Position numbers and translations under genes: made by a program
Part shown: piece by piece, positions 27,226 to 36,347 of the stretch
Numbering within the stretch: the stretch's first letter is position 1
Layout of the letters: every line of letters begins with the position of its first letter
Notes under the pieces: model-generated
Told to the model about the DNA's origin: nothing
Databases searched by the model: none
The model's input: only the letters and a program-made list of their open reading frames with translations
DNA from: Cytophagales bacterium
GTDB lineage: Bacteria > Bacteroidota > Bacteroidia > Cytophagales > 172606-1
Length of the DNA stretch: 64,000 nt
Direction: 5' to 3'
NCBI GenBank assembly: GCA_030446715.1
Contig: JAUJMU010000006.1
Span: 248,001 to 312,000 of the forward strand

Positions 27226-28108
27226 CTGATTTCTTGGAAGCTACCCCTACTTTGCAAACCGGTTATAGCTACGATGCCAACGGCAACCTGCAAACCCTGC
27301 AGCGCTATGACCATACGGGGGCTTTACTGGATGACTTAGCCTACCGCTATGCCCAAACGCCCACCGGCCAGCTCACCAACCGCCTGGAAAGTGTCACCGA
27401 GGCGGGGGCAGCAACTGCCTACCCAGATGATCTGGAAGGAGTGAGTAGCTACCGCTACAATGAGACAGGCAACCTGACGAGTGATTCTAAGGAAGAGAAC
27501 GACATCAGTTGGAATGTGTACGGGAAGGTGAGTGAAGTAAGGCCCAAAGCCGGAGTGACTAATCCCAAACCGGCCTTGCGCTACCTCTACGATGCGGCCG
27601 GTAACCGCGTGGCTAAGAGTCTAAAGCGGGCACGACCACCACAAGCTACTATGTCCGGGATGCGGGGGGCAATCCGATGGCTATCTACGAGGGCAACGGC
27701 ACGCAACTTACCCTCACTGAGCAGCCCTTCTACGGCAGTGACCGGCTGGGCAGCTACCGGACGGGCTTGCCTATTGACCCTTCCCGATCCACCCTCATCC
27801 TGTCCCAGGATCCCAACACCGTGTATGTGCTGCAGGATTACCGCCTTACCAAGTACACCGGCCAGAGGTACGTAGTAAAGCCGGGCAAGAAGCTCACCCT
27901 GGGTAATGGCCTTATTATTCCACCGGGAGGCGTATTGGAAATAGAGCAGGGCGAACCAGAAGCCAACCAGGTGTACTACGCCAGACAAAGGGGAGCTAAG
28001 AGTTACGAGTTAAAAGACCACTTAGGCAACGTGCGGGTGCTGGTCAGTGACGGCAAAGAGGCTTCTTTAGCCCCTGACTGGAGAATGAATATCATGTGGC
28101 GGACATAA
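27226..28108 (+). pseudogene. RHS-repeat protein, truncated fragment
   Basis: Reads YSYDANGNLQTLQRYDHTGA, YRYNETGNLTSDSKEENDIS, RYLYDAAGNRVAKSLK, then after a shift near 27625 YYVRDAGGNPMAIYEGNG, and KSYELKDHLGNVRVLVSDGK. YDxxGNL and DHLGNxRV are RHS/YD-repeat and core motifs. The N-terminal shell and the C-terminal toxin or variable part are both missing. The end of the frame is overlapped by an antiparallel isochorismatase-like shred. Confidence 0.8.
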
Positions 28109-28117
28109 TCCGGAAGC

Positions 28118-28300
28118 TGTGCAAAATCCTGACTTTCCAACAAATCATGGTTATCCGGCTTGTAGCATTGAGTAGCTACAAAGTCAATCAACTCATCAGC
28201 AGCATCAAAGGTTGCTGTTGCATCAGAAACAATAAAAGTGTCATAGCCAAAATTACCAGCCACCCGGGAGTGTACAGTGAACTGTGTCAGGGGGAATTGG
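28118..28300 (-). pseudogene. Isochorismatase-like hydrolase, C-terminal fragment
   Basis: Minus strand: VAGNFGYDTFIVSDATATFD, then ADELIDFVATQC. The AxxxGYDxxxVxDATAxxD pattern is the hallmark of the cysteine hydrolase/isochorismatase family just after its catalytic Cys, which is lost. The fragment ends near the two-tier palindrome at 28316. Confidence 0.6.
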
Positions 28301-28315
28301 AGTACAGTTATCGCT

Positions 28316-28355
28316 CCTCGGGATTGGCGGCTCCATCAAGCCGCCGGTCCCGAGG
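28316..28355. repeat. Two-tier 40-nt palindrome at the end of the IS256 shred
   Basis: Outer arms CCTCGGGA and TCCCGAGG (8 bp), inner arms GGCGGCT and AGCCGCC (7 bp), a two-base internal loop on each side and a six-base apical loop. The stop codon of the IS256 reading frame lies in the apical loop. It has the same two-tier design as palindromes in the IS21, ISAzo13 and IS3 genes. Confidence 0.7.
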
Positions 28356-28600
28356 GGCTCACTTTCAAGTCCAACTTAAGTCGCTCGTTAAATATAATCG
28401 AAAGCTGGGACAGCGTCAAGCTCCAGTTCTGAGCGGGCATAGTCCATTTTTTAGCAATGTTTTGAGTAGTCAGGTAGATAAGTTTGAGTAGGGCCATGTC
28501 GGAGGGAAAGGCGCCTTTGGTCTTGGTTGCTTTGCGGACCTGGCGGTGAAAGCCCTCAATGGTATTAGTCGTGTAGATGATGCGGCGGATGGGTGTGTAT
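28336..28600 (-). pseudogene. IS256-family transposase, C-terminal fragment
   Basis: Minus strand: IRRIIYTTNTIEGFHRQVRK, then KWTMPAQNWSLTLSQLSIIF and NERLKLDLKV. The YTTNTIE..HRQVRK motif includes the catalytic Glu of IS256 transposases. The upstream two thirds are missing; the IS21 element begins at about 28597. Confidence 0.85.
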
Positions 28601-28694
28601 TTCAGTGATGGTGCCCACCTGTTTCGGTGATGCTGACCCCTGCTGGAGAATCAGGGAATGCGGGTAAGCAAACGCATGCGGTGTTGAGACAATA

Positions 28695-29417
28695 TTAGTG
28701 ATTTTTCCGCATGGATTCTCCCTTCATCTCCAGCCGGTGTGCCCCGTGAACAAGCCGGTCGAGTAAGGCATCGGCAATGGTAGAATCTTCGATGAGCTGG
28801 TACCAGTTGGATACGGGCAGTTGGGAGCAGATGATGGTAGACCTTCTGCCGTGCCGGTCTTCGATGATTTCAAGCAGGTCCATGCGGTGAGTAGCCGTAA
28901 GGGGTTGCAGACCGAAGTCATCCAAGAGTAACAAGTCCTGTTTTTCAATGCGGTTGATTTCTTTCAGGTAAGTGCCGTCGGACTTGGCCAGTTGCAGTCT
29001 GGCAAACAGCTTCTGCACGTTGAAGTAGGCCACCTTTCAGCCCTTCAGACAAGCCTGGTGTCCCAGGGCAGAAGCCAGAAAACTTTTGCCTACCCCGGTT
29101 GGTCCGGTGATGAGTACGTTTTCCTTTCTTGCCACAAAGCCCGCATCCGACAGGCGCAGGAAGCTGTTCTTATCCAGTTGCCGGCCGGCCGGAAAGGTTA
29201 CTTCGGCTACGGCAGCCTGGTAGCGGAAACGGGCGGCTTTGAAAAGCCTTGCCAGGCGCTGTTGCTGGCGGTCTTCCCATTCGGCCTGTACCAGCATGGA
29301 GAGTAGTTCATCAGCAGTCAGCGTATCGGCCTTTCGCTGTTCGATCAGGTGTTTAAACATGTGCTGCATGCCGGTGAGTTTGAGTTCGCCCGGCAGGGCA
29401 AGGGTTTGTTGGTTCAT
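28695..29417 (-). pseudogene. istB: IS21 helper ATPase, in-frame stop
   Basis: MNQQTLALPGELKLTGMQHM starts the N-terminal helical part; the Walker A is ITGPTGVGKSFLA; the frame then meets TGA at 29037 (CLKG-stop-KVAYFNVQKL). The same frame continues with Walker B DLLLLDDFGLQ, STIICSQLPVSNWY and ends at 28695. The only defect is that one stop codon (TGA where Leu or Trp is expected), so it may be recent. Confidence 0.8.
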
Positions 29418-29520
29418 AAAGGGATGGCGTTAGTTAAATGGATTAATGAAAAGAGTTATAGAGTTGCAATCTTGCCGGAAAGGGGACAGTTATTGAGTTG
29501 GGATCTTGCCCGAAAGGGGA

Positions 29521-31076
29521 CTACTGGTAGGCTGCTGCTCCCCGGATGTTTTCGTGCTCCGGCGTGAGGTAATCATCGGCAAGTGTGACCGATAAGCCGG
29601 CAAAGCCATTCTCCAGCATGCGTTTGAGGAAGGGATAGCTGTAGACACCCAGCTCCGTTGCTTTCCGGCAAGCGGCTATAAAAACGGCCTTTTCCGTTTT
29701 ACGAGCCAGTGCCAGTACACCTGAGCAGCTTTTATAGCCTTGTTCGGGGTAGCGTTTGGAAGCCAGAAGACCGGCAATGAACTCTCTGACTGCCGGATCA
29801 ATCCGTTCTGCCTGTTCCAAAAAGAACGCCTCTGACCACTCGCTTACGTACTGATGCGTGGAGGGCAGGTGTTCTTTGAGCGTTGAGTAGCGGTGGGCAC
29901 GCCGGTCTCGGGTATGGAGGGCAATAAGCTGGCTTTGGTGAAAAACGCTTACCTGCCGGTGGGTAAACTGCAGCAGGACTTTCTGGCCGATGTAGCGGAA
30001 GGGCACACTGTAGTAATGTTGATCCAGGCCTAGTCGGATGTGGCAGTTTTTCATTACCGTTACCTGCTGGCTGCGCTTAAGACTATAGCTTTCCACAGGT
30101 AGCGGCGTAAGTAGATGCTTTTCCTCACTTAAAAAGCGCTGCTGACGGCTGTTGTCTGGTTCCCGCTGGAAAGGCGTCTGATTGTACAACTCCAGCTGGG
30201 AGCGGATTGCTTGATTGAGGGCCGTCAGTGAGAAGAAGCGCTGGTTGCGCAAGGGAACAAAGATGCGGCGGTAGGTATTGAGCACGCCGTTCTCAACCAG
30301 TCCCTTATCGCGTGGCTTATAAGGTCTGGCCGGCATGACTGCCATCTGGTAATGATTGGCGGACCTAAAATGAGATTTTATCTCAGGTCCAAATCGGCAA
30401 ATGTCTCGTTGAGCTGCGGCTCGTAGCGATTGGCTTTGGTAACGGCCGACTTAAGGTTATCGGGAATGATCACTTTGGGAGATCCGCCAAAATAACGCAG
30501 CGCGTTCTGGCAGGCTTCCAGAAAGTCTTCCAGTTTCTGGGAAGCAACCGCTTCCACGTACGTATACTGGCTGTAGCCCAACACCGCTACCAGTACTTCT
30601 ACCTCCTTAAATTCGCCGGTAGCAGGTTCTGCGATTGAGAGTTTGTCACCCGTGAAGTCAATGAATAACTTCTCTCCCGCACGGTGCAGCAGATGCATAA
30701 CCGCTTTGAGAGGCATCTCCCACTGACGTAAGTAGTGGCAGAACTGGGTATAGCCGTAGCCCAAAGGATGAGCTTGCCGGTACTCGCCCCACAGGTGCCA
30801 CCTGGTGACGTGAGGCTCCTTGAGGGCTTTGAGAAAACACTCCTTGTGTGCTTCCAGTGCCTGGTATTCACTGCTCTGGGCCGGCTGGCTGCGCATTAGC
30901 CGTGCTTCCAGTTCCCCTTCCGGCTGAGCCAATAGCACTTCCAGGGGATACCCACTTGAATCGGCCAAATGCAGATACTTTCTGACCGTATTGCGGGAGT
31001 TACCCGTCTGCCGGGCGATCTCCTTGATCCCACAACCTTGGGAACGGAGGCGTAAGAGTTGTTTGAGTAGTGACAT
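29521..31076 (-). pseudogene. istA: IS21 transposase broken by a palindrome
   Basis: The N-terminal HTH (CGIKEIARQTGNSRNTVRKY) and the first catalytic Asp region (KLFIDFTGDKLSI, then VIIPDNLKSAVTK) are in one frame from 31076 to the stop near 30378. The remainder (RPYKPRDKGLVENGVLNTYR with the Glu, to LTPEHENIRGAAAYQ) is in another. The only thing between is the 30-nt palindrome at 30361-30390; leaving out 29 nt joins the frames as NETFADFANHYQMAV. Confidence 0.85.
30361..30390. repeat. GGACC...GGTCC palindrome inserted in istA of IS21-1
   Basis: Outer arms GGACCT and AGGTCC, inner arms GAGAT and ATCTC around a TTT loop, with AAAAT unpaired on one side. It lies exactly where the istA frame breaks, and omitting 29 nt restores it. 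Confidence 0.8.
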
Positions 31077-31080
31077 CGAT

Positions 31081-31108
31081 CAGAGCCGATCTTTGTCGTA
31101 GAGGTCCG
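31081..31108. repeat. 28-bp repeat (copy 1) able to form a G.U-containing hairpin
   Basis: Identical over 28 bp to 36161-36188. GATCTTT and AGAGGTC pair around GTCGT if two G.U pairs are allowed. Here it lies just upstream of the istA start codon. Confidence 0.6.
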
Positions 31109-31365
31109 TGGCTTTGCCGACATGACTGGCCTGGAAGTTTAGTGGATTTAACCACTAATCAACCGCATTCCACTATTTCTCCAACTAAGGCTCAGCTACT
31201 ACGTTTCGGCCATCTTGACCCCGGGGTCAACATCACCGAAAAGGGGGGACTGCTTGGCCGCAGACAGGGGTCAACATCCACCGAAATATGCAGTTGCATC
31301 CGGCAGGATAAGTTTTGCAGGGATTGTTGATTGGATAAGACAAAAAACAAAAGGAATCAAAACCG

Positions 31366-31458
31366 GTGGCTAACATTAGCTAAGCCTGTCACCGGGCCGC
31401 TTCAGCGCAGGGCCAAAGCGGGAGGCCACGGCGCAGGTTAGCCATGTTCCGTTAGGCG
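31366..31458. repeat. attC-like palindrome 1
   Basis: TGGCTAAC (31367-31374) and GTTAGCCA (31437-31444) are perfect inverted repeats enclosing a GC-rich imperfect palindrome. It ends TGTTCCGTTAGGC, with a GTTRRRY box at 31451-31457. This is the layout of an integron attC site. The HicAB genes follow directly. Confidence 0.55.
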
Positions 31459-31518
31459 GTATTAAGAAAAAAGAGGCTTGTAGGTTAAAGGAAGCATATT
31501 TATTGTTACTTTAGGTGA

Positions 31519-31782
31519 ATGAGCAAACTGGAAAAACTGCTGATTAAACTCCTGCGGGGAACCTCAGATGCCAATATTGATTTTGATGAGTTGCGCAATC
31601 TGCTCTTGCGGCTAGGCTTTGAGGAACGCATCAAAGGCAGTCATCATATATTGACCAAAGAGGGGGTAGAAGAAATCCTTAATCTTCAACCTAAAGCCGG
31701 AAAAGCCAAACCCTATCAGGTAAAACAAGTAAGAAACGTTATAGTGAAGTACCAACTTAAGCTAGAGGAAGACGATGAGTAA
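31519..31782 (+). CDS. hicA: HicA-family toxin (putative mRNA interferase)
   Basis: An 87-residue protein with the HicA double-stranded-RNA-binding-like fold signature: LLRLGFEERIKGSHHILTKE, including the GSHH catalytic-His region, and the following LNLQPKAGKAKPYQVKQVRN. It overlaps the hicB start by 8 bp (ATGAGTAA), so the two are translationally coupled. HicA toxins cleave mRNA and are held inactive by HicB. The pair lies between two attC-like palindromes. Confidence 0.88.
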   Translation: MSKLEKLLIKLLRGTSDANIDFDELRNLLLRLGFEERIKGSHHILTKEGVEEILNLQPKAGKAKPYQVKQVRNVIVKYQLKLEEDDE

Positions 31783-31990
31783 CTATAAATATGAGATAAT
31801 TATCTACTGGAGCCAGCAGGATGAAGCTTACATCGCTGAAGTTCCCGAACTGGCAGGTTGTGCTGCCGATGGAGAAACCTATCAGGAGGCCCTCACCAAT
31901 GTGGAAGTGGTTATTGATGAATGGATTGAAACGGCTCAATTAAAAGGCCGGCCCATCCCTCAACCGAAAGGTAAATTAATGTTTGCCTGA
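31775..31990 (+). CDS. hicB: HicB-family antitoxin
   Basis: A 71-residue protein: AYIAEVPELAGCAADGETYQ then EALTNVEVVIDEWIETAQLK is the HicB N-terminal RNase-H-like fold. The C-terminal DNA-binding domain found in longer HicB proteins is absent, as in the short class. It follows and overlaps hicA. Confidence 0.88.
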   Translation: MSNYKYEIIIYWSQQDEAYIAEVPELAGCAADGETYQEALTNVEVVIDEWIETAQLKGRPIPQPKGKLMFA

Positions 31991-32021
31991 ATCAATTATA
32001 AGATAAAGGAGGAATAACACC

Positions 32022-32105
32022 GCCTAACACTAAACAGACCGATAACGGGGCTGCCTCACCGCATGGCCATAGCATGAAGCCACCGTTCCGGCTGTTCATG
32101 TTCCG
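32022..32105. repeat. attC-like palindrome 2, ending at the crossover base
   Basis: Begins GCCTAAC (32022-32028); AACAGACCG...CCGGCTGTT arms follow, with an inner CATG...CATG hairpin and terminal ATGTTCCG. It ends at G (32105) exactly where the GTTRRRY box would be expected to continue with TTAGGC, but unrelated sequence follows. Confidence 0.5.
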
Positions 32106-32134
32106 AAATCTATGAGTCTTGCAAGGATTTTGTT

Positions 32135-33060
32135 CTAATTTTTATTCAACTCCGGAACGTAGGGTGTACCGCGTCTGATGACGGCTACGATGCGGTGGAG
32201 GAGCTTGTTTCGGACAGCGTTGATTACCGACATTTTGTTTTTACCCTCACTGACTTTGCGCTGGCAGTAGTCTTTGAGTTCCTCATTGTAGCGTACACTT
32301 GAAATGGCTGCCATGTGAAGCACGCGTTTTATCTCCTGATTGGCAAAGAGCGACACGCCGGTTTTACCCTCACCGAGGTGCCGCTCTGTATTCAAAGGGT
32401 GCTACCCCGCAGTAGCAGGCAAGTTTTCTGGGATCATCAAGTTTTGAAAAGCCACGGGTGTAGATCAGCAGCGTGACGGTGAGCACTTTGCCCACGCCCC
32501 GCATGGAAGTGAGCAGGTCGTATTTCCGCTTGAGTTCTTCATCCTGTTCAATGAACTCACTCATTTTCTCTTCCACCTGCTCAAGACTCTTTTCAAATCC
32601 TTTGATGGCTTCTTTGTTGACTTTTTCCATGGTTTTACCTGACTGGGGATCAACCAGAAGCACCTTGAGGGAAACTTTCAGCGAGTGAAGGGCCTTGAGC
32701 AGCCGGTTGCGGTTAGCCTGCAGATCTTTGAGTTTCTCCAGTGTCATTCCGCTCAGGTTCAGCAGTACTGCGTTTTCCTGCTGCAGAAGGGCGTAGCGGG
32801 CAATTCGTTGCGCATCTGCTTTATCATCCTTTCCCCGTACCAGACCAATACTCCGTTTGATCTGCAGGGCATGCTCCAGCCATACATTCACCTGCCGGCC
32901 GGGAAGATAATGCACCAGTCTTGGGGTGTAGAGCCCGGTGTGCTCCATGCACACGAGTGTTTCTGCTCCAAAGTCACAGCCCTGCCGTTTACAAAAGGCC
33001 TTGAGCTTTCTGAAGCCTTCAGCATTGTTGTTGAGCTTCTGTTCAGATACCTGTCCTTCA
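32135..33060 (-). pseudogene. IS110-family transposase 1, frameshifted
   Basis: The N-terminal DEDD part is readable as EQKLNNNAEGFRKLKAFCKR, LVCMEHTGLYTPRLVHYL and GLVRGKDDKADAQRIARYAL. The C-terminal Transposase_20 part is LTSMRGVGKVLTVTLLIYTR, then after a shift near 32390 GVSLFANQEIKRVLHMAAIS and INAVRNKLLHRIVAVIRRG to a stop at 32135. The 5' end near 33060 has another shift, so the right boundary is uncertain. Confidence 0.8.
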
Positions 33061-33320
33061 GGCAGTTGTGTTCGTGTCCGGAGCTTACGCCTTCAAATAT
33101 GTGGCAGGAGCATCTTTACTGGTAGCTCTCAGCCTGACGGAAGGATATAAGCTGGCCTTTACCTTTGATCTTTCGTCCTTTCAGTTCAACTTCAATGCCC
33201 GGACTGACTGTGCTACTCCCCAAAATTAGGACCACTAGCTAAGCTCAAAAACAGCGATTAAAATAGTGGTCAAATGAAACAAAACGTAAACAGTACAGCT
33301 CCAGTTTCTGCCAAGTAGCT

Positions 33321-33351
33321 GGACCCCAGTGCTGGCCCTGGCCGGCGGTCC
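33321..33351. repeat. GGACC...GGTCC palindrome in IS3-1 orfA
   Basis: GGACCCCAGT then GCTGGCC ct GGCCGGC (inner stem with one G.T) then GGTCC; 31 nt. The net gain against the expected orfA reading (VA-x-EALKD) is 29 nt. A truncated copy of the same element remains at about 42855-42885 in IS3-2. Confidence 0.75.
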
Positions 33352-34267
33352 GGAAGCCCTCAAAGACAAAGAGACGTTAGCGGAATTGTCCAGGAAGTTT
33401 GAAGTCCACCCGACGATGATTGGCAAGTGGAAGCAGGAGTTTTTAAGCCGGGCCGCTTCCCTATTTGAGAAGTCTTCGGAAGCTGAGCATCAGGAGCAGA
33501 TTGATCCGGACCAGTTGTACGCCAAAATCGGTCGGCTGGAGCTAGAGAATGAGTTCTTAAAAAAGCTTGAAGAAGCTGGGCTAAATGAACTAAGGAGCAT
33601 GATCGATACGGATAGTAAACTTAGTCTAAGGGCTCAGTGTGAGTTATTAGGGTTGCACCGAAGCGGGTTGTATTACCAGTCGGCTGAAGAATCGGAGGAA
33701 AATCTACGGTTGATGCGGCTGCCCGATGAACGGTATTTGAATTACCCAACTGAAGGGGTATTGCAGATGCAGGATTACTTGCGGGCTCAAGGCTACCAGG
33801 TCAATCACAAGAGAGTAAGGCGCCTTCTGCGGAAGATGGGCTTGATGGCCATCTTCCCAAAGCCGAATTTAAGCAAGTCAGGCAAAGCCGAATACGTGTA
33901 TGCCTACCTGCTGAGAAATCTGGAAATCAACCAAAGTAATCAGGTTTGGCAAATCGATATCACCTATATTCCCATGGCCAAAGGGTTTATGTACCTGGTA
34001 GCCATTATTGATGTATATAGCCGGTTTGTCGTCGGCTGGGACATTTCTAACAGTATGGAAGCCGATTGGGTGGCAGCTACATTAGAAGCAGCCCTTACCC
34101 GTCATGGTAAGCCCCTTATTATTAACTCTGATCAGGGAAGCCAGTTTACCTGCAAGAAGTGGGTTGAGTGCCTGCAAGGCCACACCATTCAGATCAGTAT
34201 GGACGGCAAAGGCAGAGCCATTGACAACGTTTACATTGAAAGACTATGGCGGACGGTTAAATATGAA

Positions 34268-34287
34268 GCGGATCAAATTAGATCCGC
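34268..34287. repeat. GCGGATC...GATCCGC palindrome in IS3-1 orfB
   Basis: GCGGATC AAATTA GATCCGC. Leaving out 22 nt here joins LWRTVKYE to VYLNPPENG, the usual order in this protein family. The same palindrome is in IS3-2 at 41898-41917. Confidence 0.8.
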
Positions 34288-35929
34288 ATGTTTACCTGAA
34301 CCCACCCGAGAACGGATGGGAGTTGTATCAGGGTCTGAAGGCCTTCTTTGAAAGGTACAATTGCTGCAAGTATCATCAAGGCCTCGGTAGACAACTGCCC
34401 GTATCGGTCTATTATGACTCTCTGGCCAGTAGTGCCTGAAACCAAATTTCAACTTAAAATCCCCAATTACTGGTCCTAAAAAAGGGGGAGTACCTCAGAC
34501 AGTATCTTTATCGGAGTAAATGTAGCGGCGTTTTATCTGGTTTACCTCATAGTCAGGGCACAGGATAAGCTAATAACTAAGGCAACCGGCATGAAAAGAC
34601 TGGCAACGGGCCTCAGAATAGCGCTGCTGTTTGCCGGCAGCTTTCTGTATCTGCAGAACTCGCTTTGGATCGGATATAAGATTTCCCGTGACATGCACAG
34701 CGGCGGCCCGCTGGCGGGTCTGCTTCTGTATCCGGTTCTGCTGGCCGTGGCCACCGTTGTGCTTTTTATCAACTGGATAATACGGTTGAGCTGACCCACT
34801 GATTCGGGAAAGTGGTCACCCGGGAATTCGGGCAAACTGACCCACCTCGGGGAAAGGCAGATGGTTTACGCAAAATGCTTTGGTTCCGGGGCAACAATCC
34901 CCGAACGATGGCCAATCACCGTAAACCCATGCACCTGATCCGACACCTGCTTGAACTTCAAAAAGAGGGAAAGTCCATCCGGCAGATGAGCCGGCTGCTT
35001 TCTGTTTCCGCAATACCGTCCGCCACTACTTAAGGCAATTAGCTGACACTCCATTGGCGGTCTTGCCCGAAGAAGAAAGTGGCCAGCAGTTGGAAGGGCT
35101 GCTGAAAAAGTCCGGGAGTGATGTTACTTCCATGAACCGGTACCGGGATTCAGAGAGCCGGTTTGAAGAGCTGGAAAAAGAACTTATCCAGCCCGGGGTG
35201 AACCGCTACGTGCTCTGGCTGGAATACAAGCAGCAGGTTGCGGAGGGCTACCAGTACTCCCGGTTTTGTTACCACTATCAGCAGTGGCGGCGCAGCAGAC
35301 AGGCCACCCTGCATTTGGAACACAAGGCAGGAGACAAGCTTTTTGTCGACTTTGCCGGAGAAAAGCTGCATCTGACTGATCCGGTTACAGGGGATATCCA
35401 GCCGGTGGAAGTGTTTGTTGCTATCTTAGGCTGCAGTCAGCTTACATATGCCTGTGGCGTCATCAGCCAGCGTAAAGAAGACTTTCTTGCCTGTCTGGCC
35501 CGTGCCCTTCATTACTGTGGTGGAGTACCTCAGGCCATTGTGCCCGATAATCTGAAAAGTGCTGTCACCAAAGCCGACCGCTATGAGCCCGAACTCAACG
35601 AGTCGCTTACTGATTTTGCCCTCCACTATCAAACCGTGATTCTACCCACACGGGTAGCCAGGCCGCGTGACAAAGCGTTGGCAGAAGGAGCCGTCAACAT
35701 TGTTTACTCCAGGGTATATGCCCCTTTACGGAAACGGGTATTCACCAGTCTTCAAGAACTCAGCTTTGCGATCAGTGAACTAGTTGAGCAGCATAACCAG
35801 AAACTCTTCCAGGGCAGAAGTTACTCCCGCCGGCAGGTGTTTGAAGAGCAGGAAAAGGCTTTCCTCAAACCACTGCCCGCTACTGCCTGCGAGCTTAAAC
35901 ACTACCAACAGGCTAAAGTGCAGAAGAAC

Positions 35930-35959
35930 GGACCCTCGACCAGGCCGAGACTGGGGTCC
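35930..35959. repeat. GGACC...GGTCC palindrome 1 in istA of IS21-2
   Basis: GGACCCTCG ACCAGGC CGAGACTG GGGTCC: outer GGACCC/GGGTCC and inner CTCG/CGAG. Removing 29 nt joins AKVQKN to HVLLSADKHYY. IS21-3 has the same insertion at 53047-53076, so it came before the two copies separated. Confidence 0.8.
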
Positions 35960-36160
35960 GCCATGTGCTGCTGTCGGCCGACAAACACTACTACCCGGTT
36001 CCTTACCGCTACATTGGCAAGGCAGTCAAACTCATCTATACCTGTGAGTGGGTAGAGATCTACTGCCATTATGAACGCATTGCCACTCATTGCCGCAATA
36101 TCAGAAAGCACGGCTACTCCACTCATAAAGAGCATTTGCCTTCCCATCACCAGTGGGTAG

Positions 36161-36188
36161 CAGAGCCGATCTTTGTCGTAGAGGTCCG
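36161..36188. repeat. 28-bp repeat (copy 2) in istA of IS21-2
   Basis: Identical to 31081-31108. It interrupts HHQWVAE and WNPDKFRRWA; 25 nt must be left out to restore that frame. GATCTTT/AGAGGTC can pair with two G.U pairs. Confidence 0.7.
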
Positions 36189-36347
36189 ACTGGAACCCCG
36201 ATAAGTTCCGCCGCTGGGCTTCCGGTATTGGGGTATGTACTGAGAAGGCAGTGGAAGTGCTGCTCACCAGCAGAGCCCATCCTGAGCAGGCCTATAAGTC
36301 CTGCATTGGAATACTGAGCCTGGAGAAGAAAGCAGGCAAAGACTGCC

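Larger units (their letters stand above)
28597..31292 (-). mobile_element. IS21-family element 1
   Basis: Both ends carry the multiple inverted repeats typical of IS21: TATTTCAGTGATGG and TTTCGGTGATGCTGACCCC on the left, and inverted TTCGGTGATGTTGACCCC and TTTCGGTGGATGTTGACCCC on the right. Inside are istA (31076 to 29521) and istB (29417 to 28695), both on the minus strand. No convincing target duplication was found. Confidence 0.8.
33280..34439 (+). pseudogene. IS3 transposase of element 1, carrying two palindromic insertions
   Basis: OrfA: RKQYSSSF-like start, palindrome at 33321, then EALKDKETLAELSRKFEVHP and IGKWKQEFLSRAASLFEKSS. OrfB: MIDTDSKLSLRAQCELLGLH, QVWQIDITYIPMAKGFMYLV (Asp), VVGWDISNSMEADWV, LIINSDQGSQFTCKKWVECL (Asp), MDGKGRAIDNVYIERLWRTV (Glu). 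Then the palindrome at 34268 shifts the frame; after it VYLNPPENGWELYQGLKAFF and YHQGLGRQLPVSVYYDSL to 34439. Without the two palindromes the ORFs would be almost normal. Confidence 0.85.
33209..34497 (+). mobile_element. IS3-family element 1, with GAC target duplication
   Basis: Ends TGTGCTACTCCCC (33209) and, inverted, TGAGGTACTCCCC (to 34497), each followed by a shared TTAGGACCA-like block. GAC flanks both sides (33206-33208 and 34498-34500), the 3-bp duplication typical of IS3. Copy 2 at 41689-42893 is the same element without its left end. Confidence 0.85.
33078..34773 (+). pseudogene. Membrane protein split by IS3-1 and truncated by IS21-2
   Basis: Left part to 33208: VFVSGAYAFKYVAGASLLVA, then GYKLAFTFDLSSFQFNFNAR and TD. 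Right part from 34501: SIFIGVNVAAFYLVYLIVRA, MKRLATGLRIALLFAGSFLY, LLLYPVLLAVATVVLFINW. Taking out IS3-1 and one copy of its GAC target duplication joins both in one frame, so the element hit an open gene. The right part has three or four hydrophobic helices. It runs into the IS21-2 end at 34774. I do not recognise the family. Confidence 0.5.

Noticed and set aside
27226-28108. A polymorphic toxin at the end of the RHS fragment.
   Set aside because: The frame ends just after the core motif DHLGNVRV with no toxin domain; the following DNA is an antiparallel gene fragment.
33321-33351. The bases GGCCGGCGGTCCGG as an ordinary GC-rich part of IS3 orfA.
   Set aside because: The frame before it is out of phase with the family and the segment has the GGACC...GGTCC palindrome design, so I preferred an insertion.
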